Below, one piece after another: positions 26,860 to 36,037 of a stretch of DNA of 43,201 nucleotides. The notes beneath the pieces are model-generated. The model worked only from the letters and a program-made list of their open reading frames with translations. It searched no databases and was not told where the DNA came from. The translations under genes and the position numbers were made by a program. The DNA comes from Planctomycetota bacterium (GTDB lineage: Bacteria > Planctomycetota > Phycisphaerae > Phycisphaerales > SM1A02). Positions within the stretch are counted from its first letter, which is position 1. Each line of letters opens with the position of its first letter. The DNA is taken from NCBI GenBank assembly GCA_022568135.1, contig JADFFQ010000033.1, forward strand, positions 1 to 43,201, in the 5' to 3' direction.

Positions 26860-27719
26860 CCGACATCTTGGAAAGCGTGGACCGCCTGCCCGCCTTACCG
26901 AGTACGGTCATCCGCCTCACCGCGATGCTCACAGATGACCAGGCGGATCTCGGAGAAATCGAGGAGGTCGCCCGGCACGATGAAGCGCTGAGCATGGCCA
27001 TCCTGCGCTTTGCGAATTCGGCCTTGTATGGTAGGGCTGGACGAGAGTTCAACCTTCGCCAGAGCATTGTCCGGCTGGGGGGCAAGATGCTCCTGAGGAT
27101 CGCGCTGGAGCAGCAAGCGAGCAAGCTGTTCGAGAGCGCGGGCGAGGCATACGGCTTGCGCCGCGGCGCATTGTGGCGCGGCTCAGTTGGCGGGGCGTTC
27201 GCGGCTGAGGAAATGGCCAAGAAGCATGCATTCCCCGACGTGGACCTCTGCTTCCTGTGCGGCCTGCTTCGAGATGTCGGCAAGCTGGTCATGGATGCGC
27301 ATTACGGAGCGGACTATCTGCCGATGGTGTCGCCGCATATCGCGCCGGGCCGCACGGCGGTGGAGGGTGAGCGAGCGGCGTTCGGAGCCGACCACGCCCA
27401 GATCGGGGCCGAGCTGGCCCTGCGCTGGCGCCTACCGCAGCGCATCGCCGACGCCATTCGCTACCACCACGAGCCGCCGGCCGAAGAGCCGGATCATGAC
27501 TTGCTGTTCGACATCGTCCATGCCGGCGACATCATCTGCCTCTGGGCAGGGCTGGCTATCGGGCATGATGGCTTGCAGTACAAGCTGGCGCCGCATGTTC
27601 GCAAAGGTCTTGGGCTCGGCCGGCGAGAAGCGGAGCTGGATATAACGATTACCTGGGGTCGCCTTCGTGAACTGGAAGAGATGATGGACGACTCGCCAAC
27701 TCAAGGGAAGAGCACATGA
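26847..27719 (+). CDS. HDOD domain signalling protein
   Basis: A 290-residue HDOD protein: LPALPSTVIRLTAMLTDD at the start, RHDEALSMAILRFANSALYG, and LLRDVGKLVMDAHYG in the middle are the landmarks of this HD-related domain, which usually lacks catalytic residues and works in signalling complexes. AAGGAG precedes ATG 26847 by 7 bases. It overlaps cheD upstream and the following cheY as ATGA, so it is part of a tightly coupled che operon. HDOD proteins are often found near chemotaxis genes; the partner is unknown. Confidence 0.92.
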   Translation: MAAVADILESVDRLPALPSTVIRLTAMLTDDQADLGEIEEVARHDEALSMAILRFANSALYGRAGREFNLRQSIVRLGGKMLLRIALEQQASKLFESAGEAYGLRRGALWRGSVGGAFAAEEMAKKHAFPDVDLCFLCGLLRDVGKLVMDAHYGADYLPMVSPHIAPGRTAVEGERAAFGADHAQIGAELALRWRLPQRIADAIRYHHEPPAEEPDHDLLFDIVHAGDIICLWAGLAIGHDGLQYKLAPHVRKGLGLGRREAELDITITWGRLRELEEMMDDSPTQGKST

Positions 27720-28095
27720 GCTGCAAGGTACTGGTTGTGGATGATTCGCGCCTCCTTCGCTCAGCCATCAAGAAGGTGGTCAAGCTCGCCGGCATCAGCG
27801 AGGACCACATCTTCGAGGCCGGCAACGGCCAAGAAGCGCTTGCAGTGCTCGAAACCGTTTGGATCGATCTGGTCCTATTGGACTTGAACATGCCGGTGAT
27901 GGACGGCGAGCAATTCGCACGCGAGCTGCGGAAGAAGCCCGAGCTGAACGACGTTGCCGTGGTGGTCGTTAGTACTGAAAGCAACAAGGAGCGCCTCGAT
28001 CGCATGTTCGAACTGGGCGCCATCGAGACATTGCACAAGCCGTTCGAGCCGGAGGATCTCTGCCATCTGATCGAGAAAGTCTTGGGAGTGAAACT

Positions 28096-28099
<4 letters not shown>
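27716..28099 (+). CDS. cheY: CheY-like response regulator
   Basis: A 127-residue receiver domain with Asp9-Asp10 in VVDDSR, phospho-acceptor Asp56 in LLDLNMPVMDG, VVSTESNKER and Lys in LHKPFEPEDL. It is the second CheY of the locus; the other lies on the minus strand beside the first CheX. It overlaps both neighbours as ATGA (HDOD before, CheX-like after), indicating coupled translation with a likely dedicated phosphatase. Confidence 0.94.
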
Positions 28100-29651
<1,552 letters not shown>

Positions 29652-29683
29652 CCACCGGCTTGCGTCGCCTGATTAGCCCGAAA

Positions 29684-29853
29684 GATTCACCACCGAGCCA
29701 CAGAGGGCACCCAGCGGAACAGATGTCTCGATCGGCGACGGGACACATTGTTTCTGCGCCAGCGCACAGCGCAATCTTGTCCCCTGCGCCTTGTGATTCA
29801 TTATGTCCCCTGTTTCAAACCTCTGTGTTCTCTGCGCCTCTGTGGTGATGAAT
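29684..29853. repeat. Inverted-repeat intergenic element (CACAGAG type)
   Basis: The left end ATTCACCACCGAGCCACAGA (from 29684) and the right end, read on the minus strand as ATTCATCACCACAGAGGCGC, are imperfect inverted repeats enclosing about 170 bases. CACAGAGG words of this kind are common in intergenic DNA of planctomycetes and other bacteria. No ORF lies inside. It fills the gap between cheB and the convergent monooxygenase-like gene. A possible fragment of a related element lies near 39735-39757. Confidence 0.6.
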
Positions 29854-29861
29854 AATCCGTG

Positions 29862-30188
29862 TTAGTGAGCTGGACACGTCTTGCCCGACGGTTGGCCTGT
29901 CTGGCCGCTGCCGTAGATCTCGTGCTTCGGCTGTGTCGCCAGCACGTTCTTCTTGCCCCAGTCCGTCACGTTCTTGAAGCGGTCAGACCCGATGAATGCG
30001 GTGAACGCAGCTTCATCCGTCCATTCGGAGATGATCAGGTAATCGTGCTCACTGTACACATCCCGGTAGAGATGAGTTTCGCCGTGGCCGGGCATGTCCT
30101 TCATGATCTGGATCACCTTGGTGAAGACCGCGATGAACTCGTCATCTTTGCCCTGGATGATGTTGTAATTCATGCCAACAGTGATCAC
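29862..30188 (-). CDS. Antibiotic biosynthesis monooxygenase (ABM) fold protein
   Basis: A 108-residue small alpha/beta-barrel-type protein: ITVGMNYNIIQGKDDEFIAV at the start, GHGETHLYRDV, and YLIISEWTDEAAFTAFIGSD are typical of the ABM/dimeric ferredoxin-like family. The family includes quinol monooxygenases and haem-degrading enzymes but also many without known activity. I start at GTG 30188 because AGGAG lies 8 bases before it and relatives begin M-ITVGMNY; the frame is open to GTG 30206. Function in this cell is unknown. Confidence 0.8.
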   Translation of the reverse strand: MITVGMNYNIIQGKDDEFIAVFTKVIQIMKDMPGHGETHLYRDVYSEHDYLIISEWTDEAAFTAFIGSDRFKNVTDWGKKNVLATQPKHEIYGSGQTGQPSGKTCPAH

Positions 30189-30287
30189 CGTGGATACTCC
30201 TGTCACCGGCGGTCTGATTCCTACCGTTCTTATCGAACGAAGTCGAGCATGGTCATGACCGCTGCGGCCGATTAGCGCCCAGTCGCG

Positions 30288-31421
30288 TCATTCCACATAC
30301 GGCGATCTGGCGGGCCGCGCGATCACCACTCGCCTGGTTGAGCCGTCGGCGTCCTTGGCGGCGCCATCGGGCAGCCCGGCATCCGAAGCCTCCACAGCCC
30401 GCAGCGAACGCCTGAGGAACTCCTTTCGCAGCTCGCGTTCGATGAAATCGACCAGCTTGCCCATCGCATCAACCTCCACGGCATCGGCGATCTCCCGCCG
30501 ATAGATCGACGTTGCGTTGATGTCGTAGAACCAGGCCGTCCCGTTGCCCGACTCAACAAACTCCACACCCCCAACCTCCAGATTCGCAGCAGTTACGATC
30601 CGACGGGCCTGAGCGACGGCGGCCGGCGCAATATCGGGATACGGCTCGAATTCGACTTTCGGCTGCTCGCTACACATCGGGTCGGCGACCTGTCGCACGC
30701 AACTATCCGCCGGGCAGAGATTGAACGTGTTCGTCGCGCGAACGCGCATCGCGTACACGAACTGACCGTCGATGAACTCTGCACGAATGATTGCTCCATC
30801 GTCCGCGACGAGTCGCTCCTGCAAGAGCAGCAGATGGTCGGGCCCGAACAGATTCAGATCACCTTCCAGCAGTGAGACGAGATGCTCGTAGCTTTCAATC
30901 AGTCGAATGAGGGCGCCGCTGCCACCGCAGCTCGGCTTCAGAATCGCCGGGAATGGGAAGTCACGGGCGAGCTGGGCGATCTGCTTGCGATTGTTGAATA
31001 GAATCGACCGCGGCGCGCGAACCCCCAGCCGCTTGAACAGCAGAAGTTGCGCGAACTTGCTCGTCTCTAAAGAGAACGATACAGCTCCATTGATCACGCG
31101 GCGCCCCTCAGCGCTGAGCAACTCCAGCATCGACCGGGCGTACGGAATCGCCGGGCCATGGCCGCGAAGATAAGAGCTCGGACTGACGCGGTTGAACACC
31201 ACCGGATACGCCGGCGGTTGTTCGAGAATCATCGCTGCATCGTCCATTCGGATCGCCGTGTAAGGGATGCTCCGCCTCGCTAGTTCGTCGAACAGATCGC
31301 CGAGCCAGGCATCGTTCTCGTACAGGATGCCGAGACCCTGATCGTCACCGCCTTCGGCGAGCCGGCTTCGTGAGATCGGAGCATCCTTGATCGTTTCATT
31401 GGTGCTTTGGAAGTCGTTCAC
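30288..31421 (-). CDS. RimK-like ATP-grasp ligase
   Basis: An ATP-grasp enzyme of about 378 residues resembling RimK/glutamate ligases. Visible features: an N-terminal pre-ATP-grasp region with FDELARRSIPYTAIRMDD and VVFNRVSPSSYL, the nucleotide-binding section FPAILKPSCGGSGALIRL, LLQERLVADDGAIIRAEF, and the metal-binding end VEFVESGNGTAWFYDINATS. Such enzymes add amino acids or small molecules to carboxylates; the substrate here is unknown. AGGAGG overlaps the start region: GTG 31421, ATG 31424 and ATG 31439 are all possible, and GTG 31421 has the best spacing. No RiPP precursor or other pathway gene is evident nearby. Confidence 0.82.
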   Translation of the reverse strand: MNDFQSTNETIKDAPISRSRLAEGGDDQGLGILYENDAWLGDLFDELARRSIPYTAIRMDDAAMILEQPPAYPVVFNRVSPSSYLRGHGPAIPYARSMLELLSAEGRRVINGAVSFSLETSKFAQLLLFKRLGVRAPRSILFNNRKQIAQLARDFPFPAILKPSCGGSGALIRLIESYEHLVSLLEGDLNLFGPDHLLLLQERLVADDGAIIRAEFIDGQFVYAMRVRATNTFNLCPADSCVRQVADPMCSEQPKVEFEPYPDIAPAAVAQARRIVTAANLEVGGVEFVESGNGTAWFYDINATSIYRREIADAVEVDAMGKLVDFIERELRKEFLRRSLRAVEASDAGLPDGAAKDADGSTRRVVIARPARSPYVE

Positions 31422-31791
31422 CATTCCTCCTCGTGTCATTCATCGCCGCCGAAAAGTTCCGGCTGCTGGTGGCGCTGCGTTCGTCGGCGCCAATCGGTAG
31501 CGTCCGCTCGACTCCAGGCACGTCGAGGACGCCGGTCATCGTCATATTGCGCAGGGGATCGGCTGCCGATGCGTAGCCGCGACTACGGCCGACAACCGCT
31601 CATACAGATGCAGGCGAGCCGAACAGCCCGTTGAACCCGAGCCGATCTCACAGCTGCTTCACTGCAGCAACGGCCGGAGATGCTGAATGCATGACGCACG
31701 GTGTGTTCCATAAGCGGAGCCTATGTATATCTTTATAAACGATGAGACGCCGCAGTCAAGCGAAAAATCACAATTCCGGCATTCACCCCCA

Positions 31792-31851
31792 GCCGCATCA
31801 CCACCGCTGTCGGTATCGCCCATCGGCAGACCAAAGGAGACGCCCTAGCTG
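31792..31851. repeat. 60-base repeat A, copy 1
   Basis: About 51 of 60 bases match 33074-33133 in the same orientation (GCCGCATCACC, CGCTGTCGGTATCGCC, GACGCC.TAGCTG). On the minus strand both copies read as related peptides around GDTDS.GDAAG, though this copy has an in-frame stop, so the repeat may be the relic of a coding segment. Confidence 0.7.
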
Positions 31852-31927
31852 GAGCATTTGACCCACTCGACCATCGAGGCGGTGCCGGAGATCAGCTCGG
31901 AGACATCGCAGCGCCGATTGTGGCAGA

Positions 31928-31945
31928 AGAAAGTGGCAACTGACC
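31928..31945. repeat. 18-base inverted repeat, left of the gene at 32006
   Basis: AGAAAGTGGCAACTGACC here matches the minus strand of 32943-32960 in 16 of 18 positions. The two flank the gene 32006-32929 and could be the ends of a small mobile cassette. A third, plus-orientation relative lies at 36693-36710. Confidence 0.5.
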
Positions 31946-32005
31946 CGACGTTGCCGTCCCGACTTTCTCCCCGCCGGAATGCAAGGGGCAGCGTACGATT
32001 AGCCC

Positions 32006-32929
32006 ATGCCGGCACTTTTCCCACTCCATTGGAACGACGAACCCGTCCTCGTTCGTGGTCAGCCCTTGAAGCTTGATCTTGCCTCCATGACTGTGTATCG
32101 GAAGGGACGACCCCTCGTCACCATGCCTACTACCCCAAGATCCATAGATCTGCTTCAGGAGGTAACCGACCTCCTGTCCCACCTTCGCGCGCCTAGGAAT
32201 CGCCCGACGTCAGAGTCAGTGGCCATTGTTCGCCTTGTGGTCGCGCTCGACCAGAACGGTGAGGGCCGTTTCGTAATCTGCGAGCGCCCCGACGAACTCG
32301 AGCGCCAGGCACCTCGACCGGACTGCATCCTCCGGAACAACACGACAGGGGCTACGTTGACAGTGGAGGCAACACAACTCTTTGCGCATCCGAACCAATA
32401 CCAGCGCCTGATGTTCGAAATCAACGTGATCACTCGCCTCTGCCCACTTCTCAATGGAAACATCGAGGGAGGCTACTTACTAGTGCTGCCGCAATACGGA
32501 GCGATCAGCCGAAGTAATCTGAATGCGGCGTGTGGCAAGATTGCAAGCGCGATGATCGCGAAGGGACCTTCACTTACCGTCACCCAGTCAAGTTCCCTTC
32601 CCTTCAACAGCCTGCTCATCAAGATGTCCGACGAAGGCGATGACCTATCGTGGTGCACTAGCGTCGATGATCCGCATTGGCGCTGCAGTCCTAAAGCATT
32701 CATCACAAACGACGAGAGTTGTCGAGAGCAGGTAGAACCGATCTTCACGGAGGCGATCTCCAAGTTCGCAGGCTTCTGTGAGGGCGAATCGGTCCTTGTC
32801 GTCCACACGCATTTGCCTCCAACTGTCGACTTCGCCGCAGTGGCTTCAGCAATGCGGGAGGAATTCGAAAGGATTGATCGCCTCTACGAGGTGCCAGCCA
32901 AGAGTGACATCGCCCGTCGCGTTTGGTGA
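32006..32929 (+). CDS. Hypothetical protein, possibly nuclease-like (accessory)
   Basis: A 307-residue protein that I do not recognise. In the middle PDCILRN, then TLTVEATQLF, is reminiscent of the Asp...Glu-x-x strand pair of PD-(D/E)xK nucleases, though the usual Lys is replaced by Thr; this is only a suggestion. No signal peptide or membrane segment is seen. GC is visibly lower than in the surrounding housekeeping genes, as for the other genes in this island, which points to recent acquisition. No clear ribosome binding site precedes ATG 32006. The gene is bracketed by 18-base inverted repeats. Confidence 0.7.
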   Translation: MPALFPLHWNDEPVLVRGQPLKLDLASMTVYRKGRPLVTMPTTPRSIDLLQEVTDLLSHLRAPRNRPTSESVAIVRLVVALDQNGEGRFVICERPDELERQAPRPDCILRNNTTGATLTVEATQLFAHPNQYQRLMFEINVITRLCPLLNGNIEGGYLLVLPQYGAISRSNLNAACGKIASAMIAKGPSLTVTQSSSLPFNSLLIKMSDEGDDLSWCTSVDDPHWRCSPKAFITNDESCREQVEPIFTEAISKFAGFCEGESVLVVHTHLPPTVDFAAVASAMREEFERIDRLYEVPAKSDIARRVW

Positions 32930-32942
32930 GTCACAAATGGTA

Positions 32943-32960
32943 GGCCAGTTACCACTTTCT
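32943..32960. repeat. 18-base inverted repeat, right of the gene at 32006
   Basis: Partner of 31928-31945 (16 of 18 in inverted orientation). It begins the segment that is also duplicated downstream of the lyase gene (36693 onward), so its presence here may come with that duplication. Confidence 0.5.
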
Positions 32961-32962
32961 GC

Positions 32963-33075
32963 TCAGGTCAGGGCGACTTGCCTTTGGGGCTTGTGCGGCT
33001 TGGAGTCCGGCGTGTACTGGGTCGGCTCATGGTTCACCGGGCCCGCGTGAATCACGTTGGCCCGGAGGTGCCGGC
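32963..33075 (-). pseudogene. Copied 3' end of the HMG-CoA-lyase-like gene
   Basis: On the minus strand this reads GRHLRANVIHAGPVNHEPTQ and on to a TGA stop, matching the last about 37 residues of the lyase-like gene at 36713-37711 with four substitutions. DNA similarity spans 32943-33075 versus 36693-36826, including sequence past the stop codon. There is no gene body or start, so it is a relic of a duplicated or paralogous lyase gene. Confidence 0.85.
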
Positions 33076-33133
33076 CGCATCACCATCGCTGTCGGTATCG
33101 CCTATCGACAGACGGAACGCGACGCCGTAGCTG
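33074..33133. repeat. 60-base repeat A, copy 2
   Basis: Second copy of the repeat at 31792-31851, directly joined to the copied lyase tail. On the minus strand it reads SYGVAFRLSIGDTDSDGDA, without a stop, which resembles a calcium-binding loop or the end of an FGE-type domain; too short to decide. Confidence 0.7.
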
Positions 33134-33148
33134 CCGCCCGCGTTCCAA

Positions 33149-33841
33149 CTATCCGCCCTGGTACCCGCACTCCGGGCACGTGTTCTGTTCCGGCAGAAGC
33201 ACGTACGCACACGCCGGGCATCGACTGTGGGCGCGACGGATGCTTCCCCTGATCCTGCGAAACGCCCACCGTGAGAACCACGCCAATACGGTCACCACCA
33301 CGCAAAGCGGGGCGGCAGCATACAGGGAGTTGATTAGGAGTCCGACCGGTAGGATCCTGAGGTCCCAGCCTCCGAACGTCGGATGCGGCGGTGCTTGCCC
33401 CGGAAGGCCCAAGTAAATACGCTCGACGGCTATTCCGCCGGGCAGCTCCACGCCAACGCGCCAGGCATGGGTGGTCGGGGATATCAGCACTCCACCGCGG
33501 ATCATGGGGAACTGCGTTTTCATCCGATATGCGATCAATCCGTAGAGCAGACGCGCACCGTGTGGGGCGGGGGCGCCGTCGGCGTTCAATCCGTCACGAC
33601 CGCGGACTGTCGCTGGTGCAACGATGTTGGTCGTGGTACCGGCGGGAGGTAGAGGACCTACCCGCGATTTCCACCAGGCAGTCTCATCATGGCCGACGAC
33701 AGGGACGACGACCAACTGCCAGCTGCTCCACGTTCCGCGCGTGAACAGAAGATGGTCGACGCCGAGGACAATCGCCGTCGACCCGATAATGCTTAACATT
33801 ACCGCCACGACGATTCTCATCACCGCCATCACGATTCTCAT
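33149..33841 (-). CDS. Hypothetical membrane protein with C-terminal zinc ribbon
   Basis: A 230-residue protein from ATG 33841. It has an N-terminal membrane segment (VVAVMLSIIGSTAIVLGV), an extracytoplasmic middle part of about 140 residues, a second membrane segment (LYAAAPLCVVVTVLAWFS), and a cytoplasmic zinc ribbon with two Cys pairs (CPAC and CPEC) at the extreme C-terminus. Such architecture is common among planctomycete hypothetical proteins. The start region contains an 18-base near-duplication (MRIVMAVMRIVV), so ATG 33823 and a longer frame to 33883 are alternatives. It follows the SEFIR gene on the same strand with a gap of about 45 bases. Confidence 0.7.
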   Translation of the reverse strand: MRIVMAVMRIVVAVMLSIIGSTAIVLGVDHLLFTRGTWSSWQLVVVPVVGHDETAWWKSRVGPLPPAGTTTNIVAPATVRGRDGLNADGAPAPHGARLLYGLIAYRMKTQFPMIRGGVLISPTTHAWRVGVELPGGIAVERIYLGLPGQAPPHPTFGGWDLRILPVGLLINSLYAAAPLCVVVTVLAWFSRWAFRRIRGSIRRAHSRCPACAYVLLPEQNTCPECGYQGG

Positions 33842-33886
33842 CTTGCAGTAGCCACGGAGTGCGTCATGGTGCCGAGGAGCCATAGT

Positions 33887-34805
33887 CTAAGGCTGTGTAG
33901 CAATCCGCTTGATATTCGACAGCACTGCGGGATCAAACGTCTCATGCTCCCATCTGGGCAATTGGATAGAACCCTCCGTCATGCTGCGGATGAGCGTCTG
34001 TAGCTCTGCCGTCTCCGCAACGCCGAGGGCAATCTTGGCGCGGTTGAAGTACGTCGATGACTGCGATCGCGCGAAGACCTCGAAAGCGCAATCATAGTGA
34101 TGTGATGCATAAACAAGCGTGTCCGGCCACCAACGCCCCCCGTGTAGCAACGAGCGTATGAACAGGATGAAATCAGCCTGCATCAGATCATCAAAGCGGA
34201 TGTCTGTCCGCTTAGCGCGCTCCTTCATTAGAGCCCCTGCTGGACTCAGCCAGCGCGGCTTTTGACGTTGGTTGTTCCGGTTAATCGCGGGAAAATCGGC
34301 ATTGAACTGGGAGTAGGAAACCATGTTGGCTTGCACTTCATTCGAGACCGGCGGGAGGTAGAATTCGCGCACTAATAGATCGTTCACAGTCTCGAATCGA
34401 TCGAACTTGAGGAAAGCCGCAAGGCAATAGAGAAACAACTCCTGATTCAGGAAGGCGAAGTTATCGGCTTGGCCCTTGATCCACGAACCAGACTCTTTTG
34501 GCCAATACCCAAGCGGGAGTAGTCGTTCAAGGAACCGTCTGACCACGTCGGAAGTGCCATCGTCCGTGGCGTACTGTGAAAGCGCGATGAACACATCAAT
34601 AACTTCATTTCGAAACGGGAGGGTGTCTTTGATGGAAGCCATTATGCGCTCGTCTAGATCATCGCGCGGGTCTTGAGTGACACGCATCTGCTCGATGTTC
34701 GTTACGAATGTCTCGAAGAAGTCTGTGGCGGCTCCCAGCGCATTCGGCTTCTGCTGTCGCAGTGATTCAATGGTGCGGCGATGTTTGGATGCCGTGCCAA
34801 GACTA
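33887..34805 (-). pseudogene. SEFIR protein gene, 3' part cut off by an IS630-type element
   Basis: The annotated-looking ORF from ATG 34687 (266 residues) lacks a real start. Its frame stays open upstream as LGTASKHRRTIESLRQQKPN and on to the TA at 34804-34805 that borders the IS element. If the element and one TA are removed, this frame joins exactly to the SEFIR gene fragment at 36038-36578, giving about 485 codons in total. This C-terminal region of about 300 residues is mostly helical, with no domain I recognise (landmarks FALNQ-like FAFLNQELFLYCLAAFLKF and LLHGGRWWPDTLVYASHHYD). By analogy with other TIR/SEFIR defence proteins it may be a sensor or regulatory region. The fragment could still be expressed alone from ATG 34687. 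Confidence 0.8.
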
Positions 34806-34835
34806 GTGCCGTTTCCAGTGAGAGAGTTTCGCGCC
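34806..34835. repeat. Left inverted repeat of the IS630-type element
   Basis: Starts GTGCCGTTTCCAGTGAGAG directly after TA. Pairs with 36008-36037 in 29 of 30 positions. Confidence 0.92.
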
Positions 34836-34846
34836 CATGATACGGC

Positions 34847-35922
34847 TCATGCGGCTCGCCTTCGACGGTAGGTGATCCAGTCCTGTGTGCTGATCTGACG
34901 GCGGTGGTTCCGCCAAGCCAGGTAGTCGAGAATCGCGGTCTGCATTTCGTCGTGGCTCCGGTAGTCGGTGTTGTCAAGGGTGAACTTCTGCATCGCGGTG
35001 AAGTGACACTCGATTCGGTTGATCCACGAAGCGTTCGTCGGCGTCCAGTAGAAGCGGATGGCGTTGGCTCGAGCATACGCCAGAACCTCGGGACATGAAT
35101 GGAACGTTGCGTTGTCGAGCACCATGGAGAGCGTGCCGCGATGGCGATATCGTCGCCGCACCCACCGAAGGAACGACAGGAAGGTGCGGCGGTTCTTCTT
35201 CTTGACGAAGTAGCCAGTGAGCGTGTCTCGATCGAGGTCGTAGACGCCCATGAAGTGACGCACGCCCGCCGTGCGTCGGTAGGTCGCTCGGAGAGCCGAT
35301 CGACGTGTCCGGTGCGAGCGTAGTGCTTCCCGTGTCGCGGGAGCAGGTTCAGCGGCCCGAATTCGTCGATACAGAGTCGGACACCGCCGGGTGGCGGGCG
35401 GTCGTACAGCCGCCGGATTCGCCGGTATTTCGGCCAGAATTCGGGATCGTTCGATTCCTTCCAGGTTTTCGTGCGCCGCCACCGGAGGCCATGGCTCCGC
35501 AGGATCTGGCGGAGCCACTCCAACGAGATCGACGCGACGATTTCCTGCTCGACGAGATAGTCGCGCAGCTTTGCCAGCGACCAGACGCTCATGCCGATGA
35601 GCTGCCGCGGCGGCGAGAGCGCGACCTCGCTGATCCGTTCGACGACGTCCGCCGTGAACTGCCGTGGTCCACCGCAACAGCAGAAGTAGGGATACCAGGT
35701 GATGCCGTCGATCCCGGCATCGTTGAAGCGATGGATGATCTCTCTGACCCACTGGGGGCTCAGCCCGACTCGCTCCGCGATCTCCCGGTTGCGAAATCCG
35801 CCACGAGAGAGCAGAATCACTCTCGCTCGACGGCTGTTGACCGCATTCGACAGTTGCCGTTTCAACCGCTGCAGCTTCCTGCCTTCGTACGGTCGCAACC
35901 TCCGTGCCACAACCTTGTCCAT
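34847..35922 (-). CDS. IS630 family transposase in two frames
   Basis: The N-terminal part (start 35922) holds a helix-turn-helix (FRNREIAERVGLSPQWVREI) and the first catalytic Asp in RLCIDEFGPLNL. The C-terminal part, in the -1 frame from about 35295 down to 34847, holds GVRHFMGVYDLDRDTLTGYF, the second Asp in SMVLDNATFH, and the Glu in ASWINRIECHF. The switch falls at CTCTCC on the minus strand (plus 35289-35296): before it reads HVDRL, after it RATYRRTAGVRH, matching the DRL.ATYRR run of relatives. It is either a 2-base expansion that inactivates the gene or a programmed -1 shift as used by some IS elements. Catalytic residues are otherwise complete. Confidence 0.88.
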
Positions 35923-36007
35923 CTTGGGGCTCCGTTCTCGTTTGACTTGAGACGGAGCCTCTTTTACTCAACATCTTGAAATGGCGCAACTTCTGTTCAC
36001 ACCTTCA

Positions 36008-36037
36008 GGCGCGAAACACTCTCACTGGAAACGGCAC
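36008..36037. repeat. Right inverted repeat of the IS630-type element
   Basis: On the minus strand begins GTGCCGTTTCCAGTGAGAG; the single mismatch to the left end is at position 20. TA follows at 36038-36039. Confidence 0.92.

Larger units (their letters stand above)
31440..32005. other. 566-base gap: AT-rich patch and repeat copies, no gene recognised
   Basis: Upstream regions of the ATP-grasp gene (leftwards) and the gene at 32006 (rightwards). It holds an AT-rich patch at about 31720-31790 (TATATCTTTATAAACG), the repeat copy at 31792-31851 and the inverted-repeat end at 31928-31945. On the minus strand, about 31853-31930 could encode a tail with SELISGTASMVEWVKCSS, perhaps a gene relic; no complete gene is seen. 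Confidence 0.5.
34806..36037. mobile_element. IS630-type insertion sequence, 1232 bp, inside the SEFIR gene
   Basis: Ends are 30-base inverted repeats (34806-34835 and 36008-36037) differing at one position. TA lies directly outside each end (34804-34805 and 36038-36039), the expected target duplication of IS630/mariner-type elements. Inside is a transposase in two overlapping frames with all three DDE residues. The empty target would read AGACTAGTCT, a palindrome centred on TA. Near-identical ends suggest a fairly recent insertion. Confidence 0.92.
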
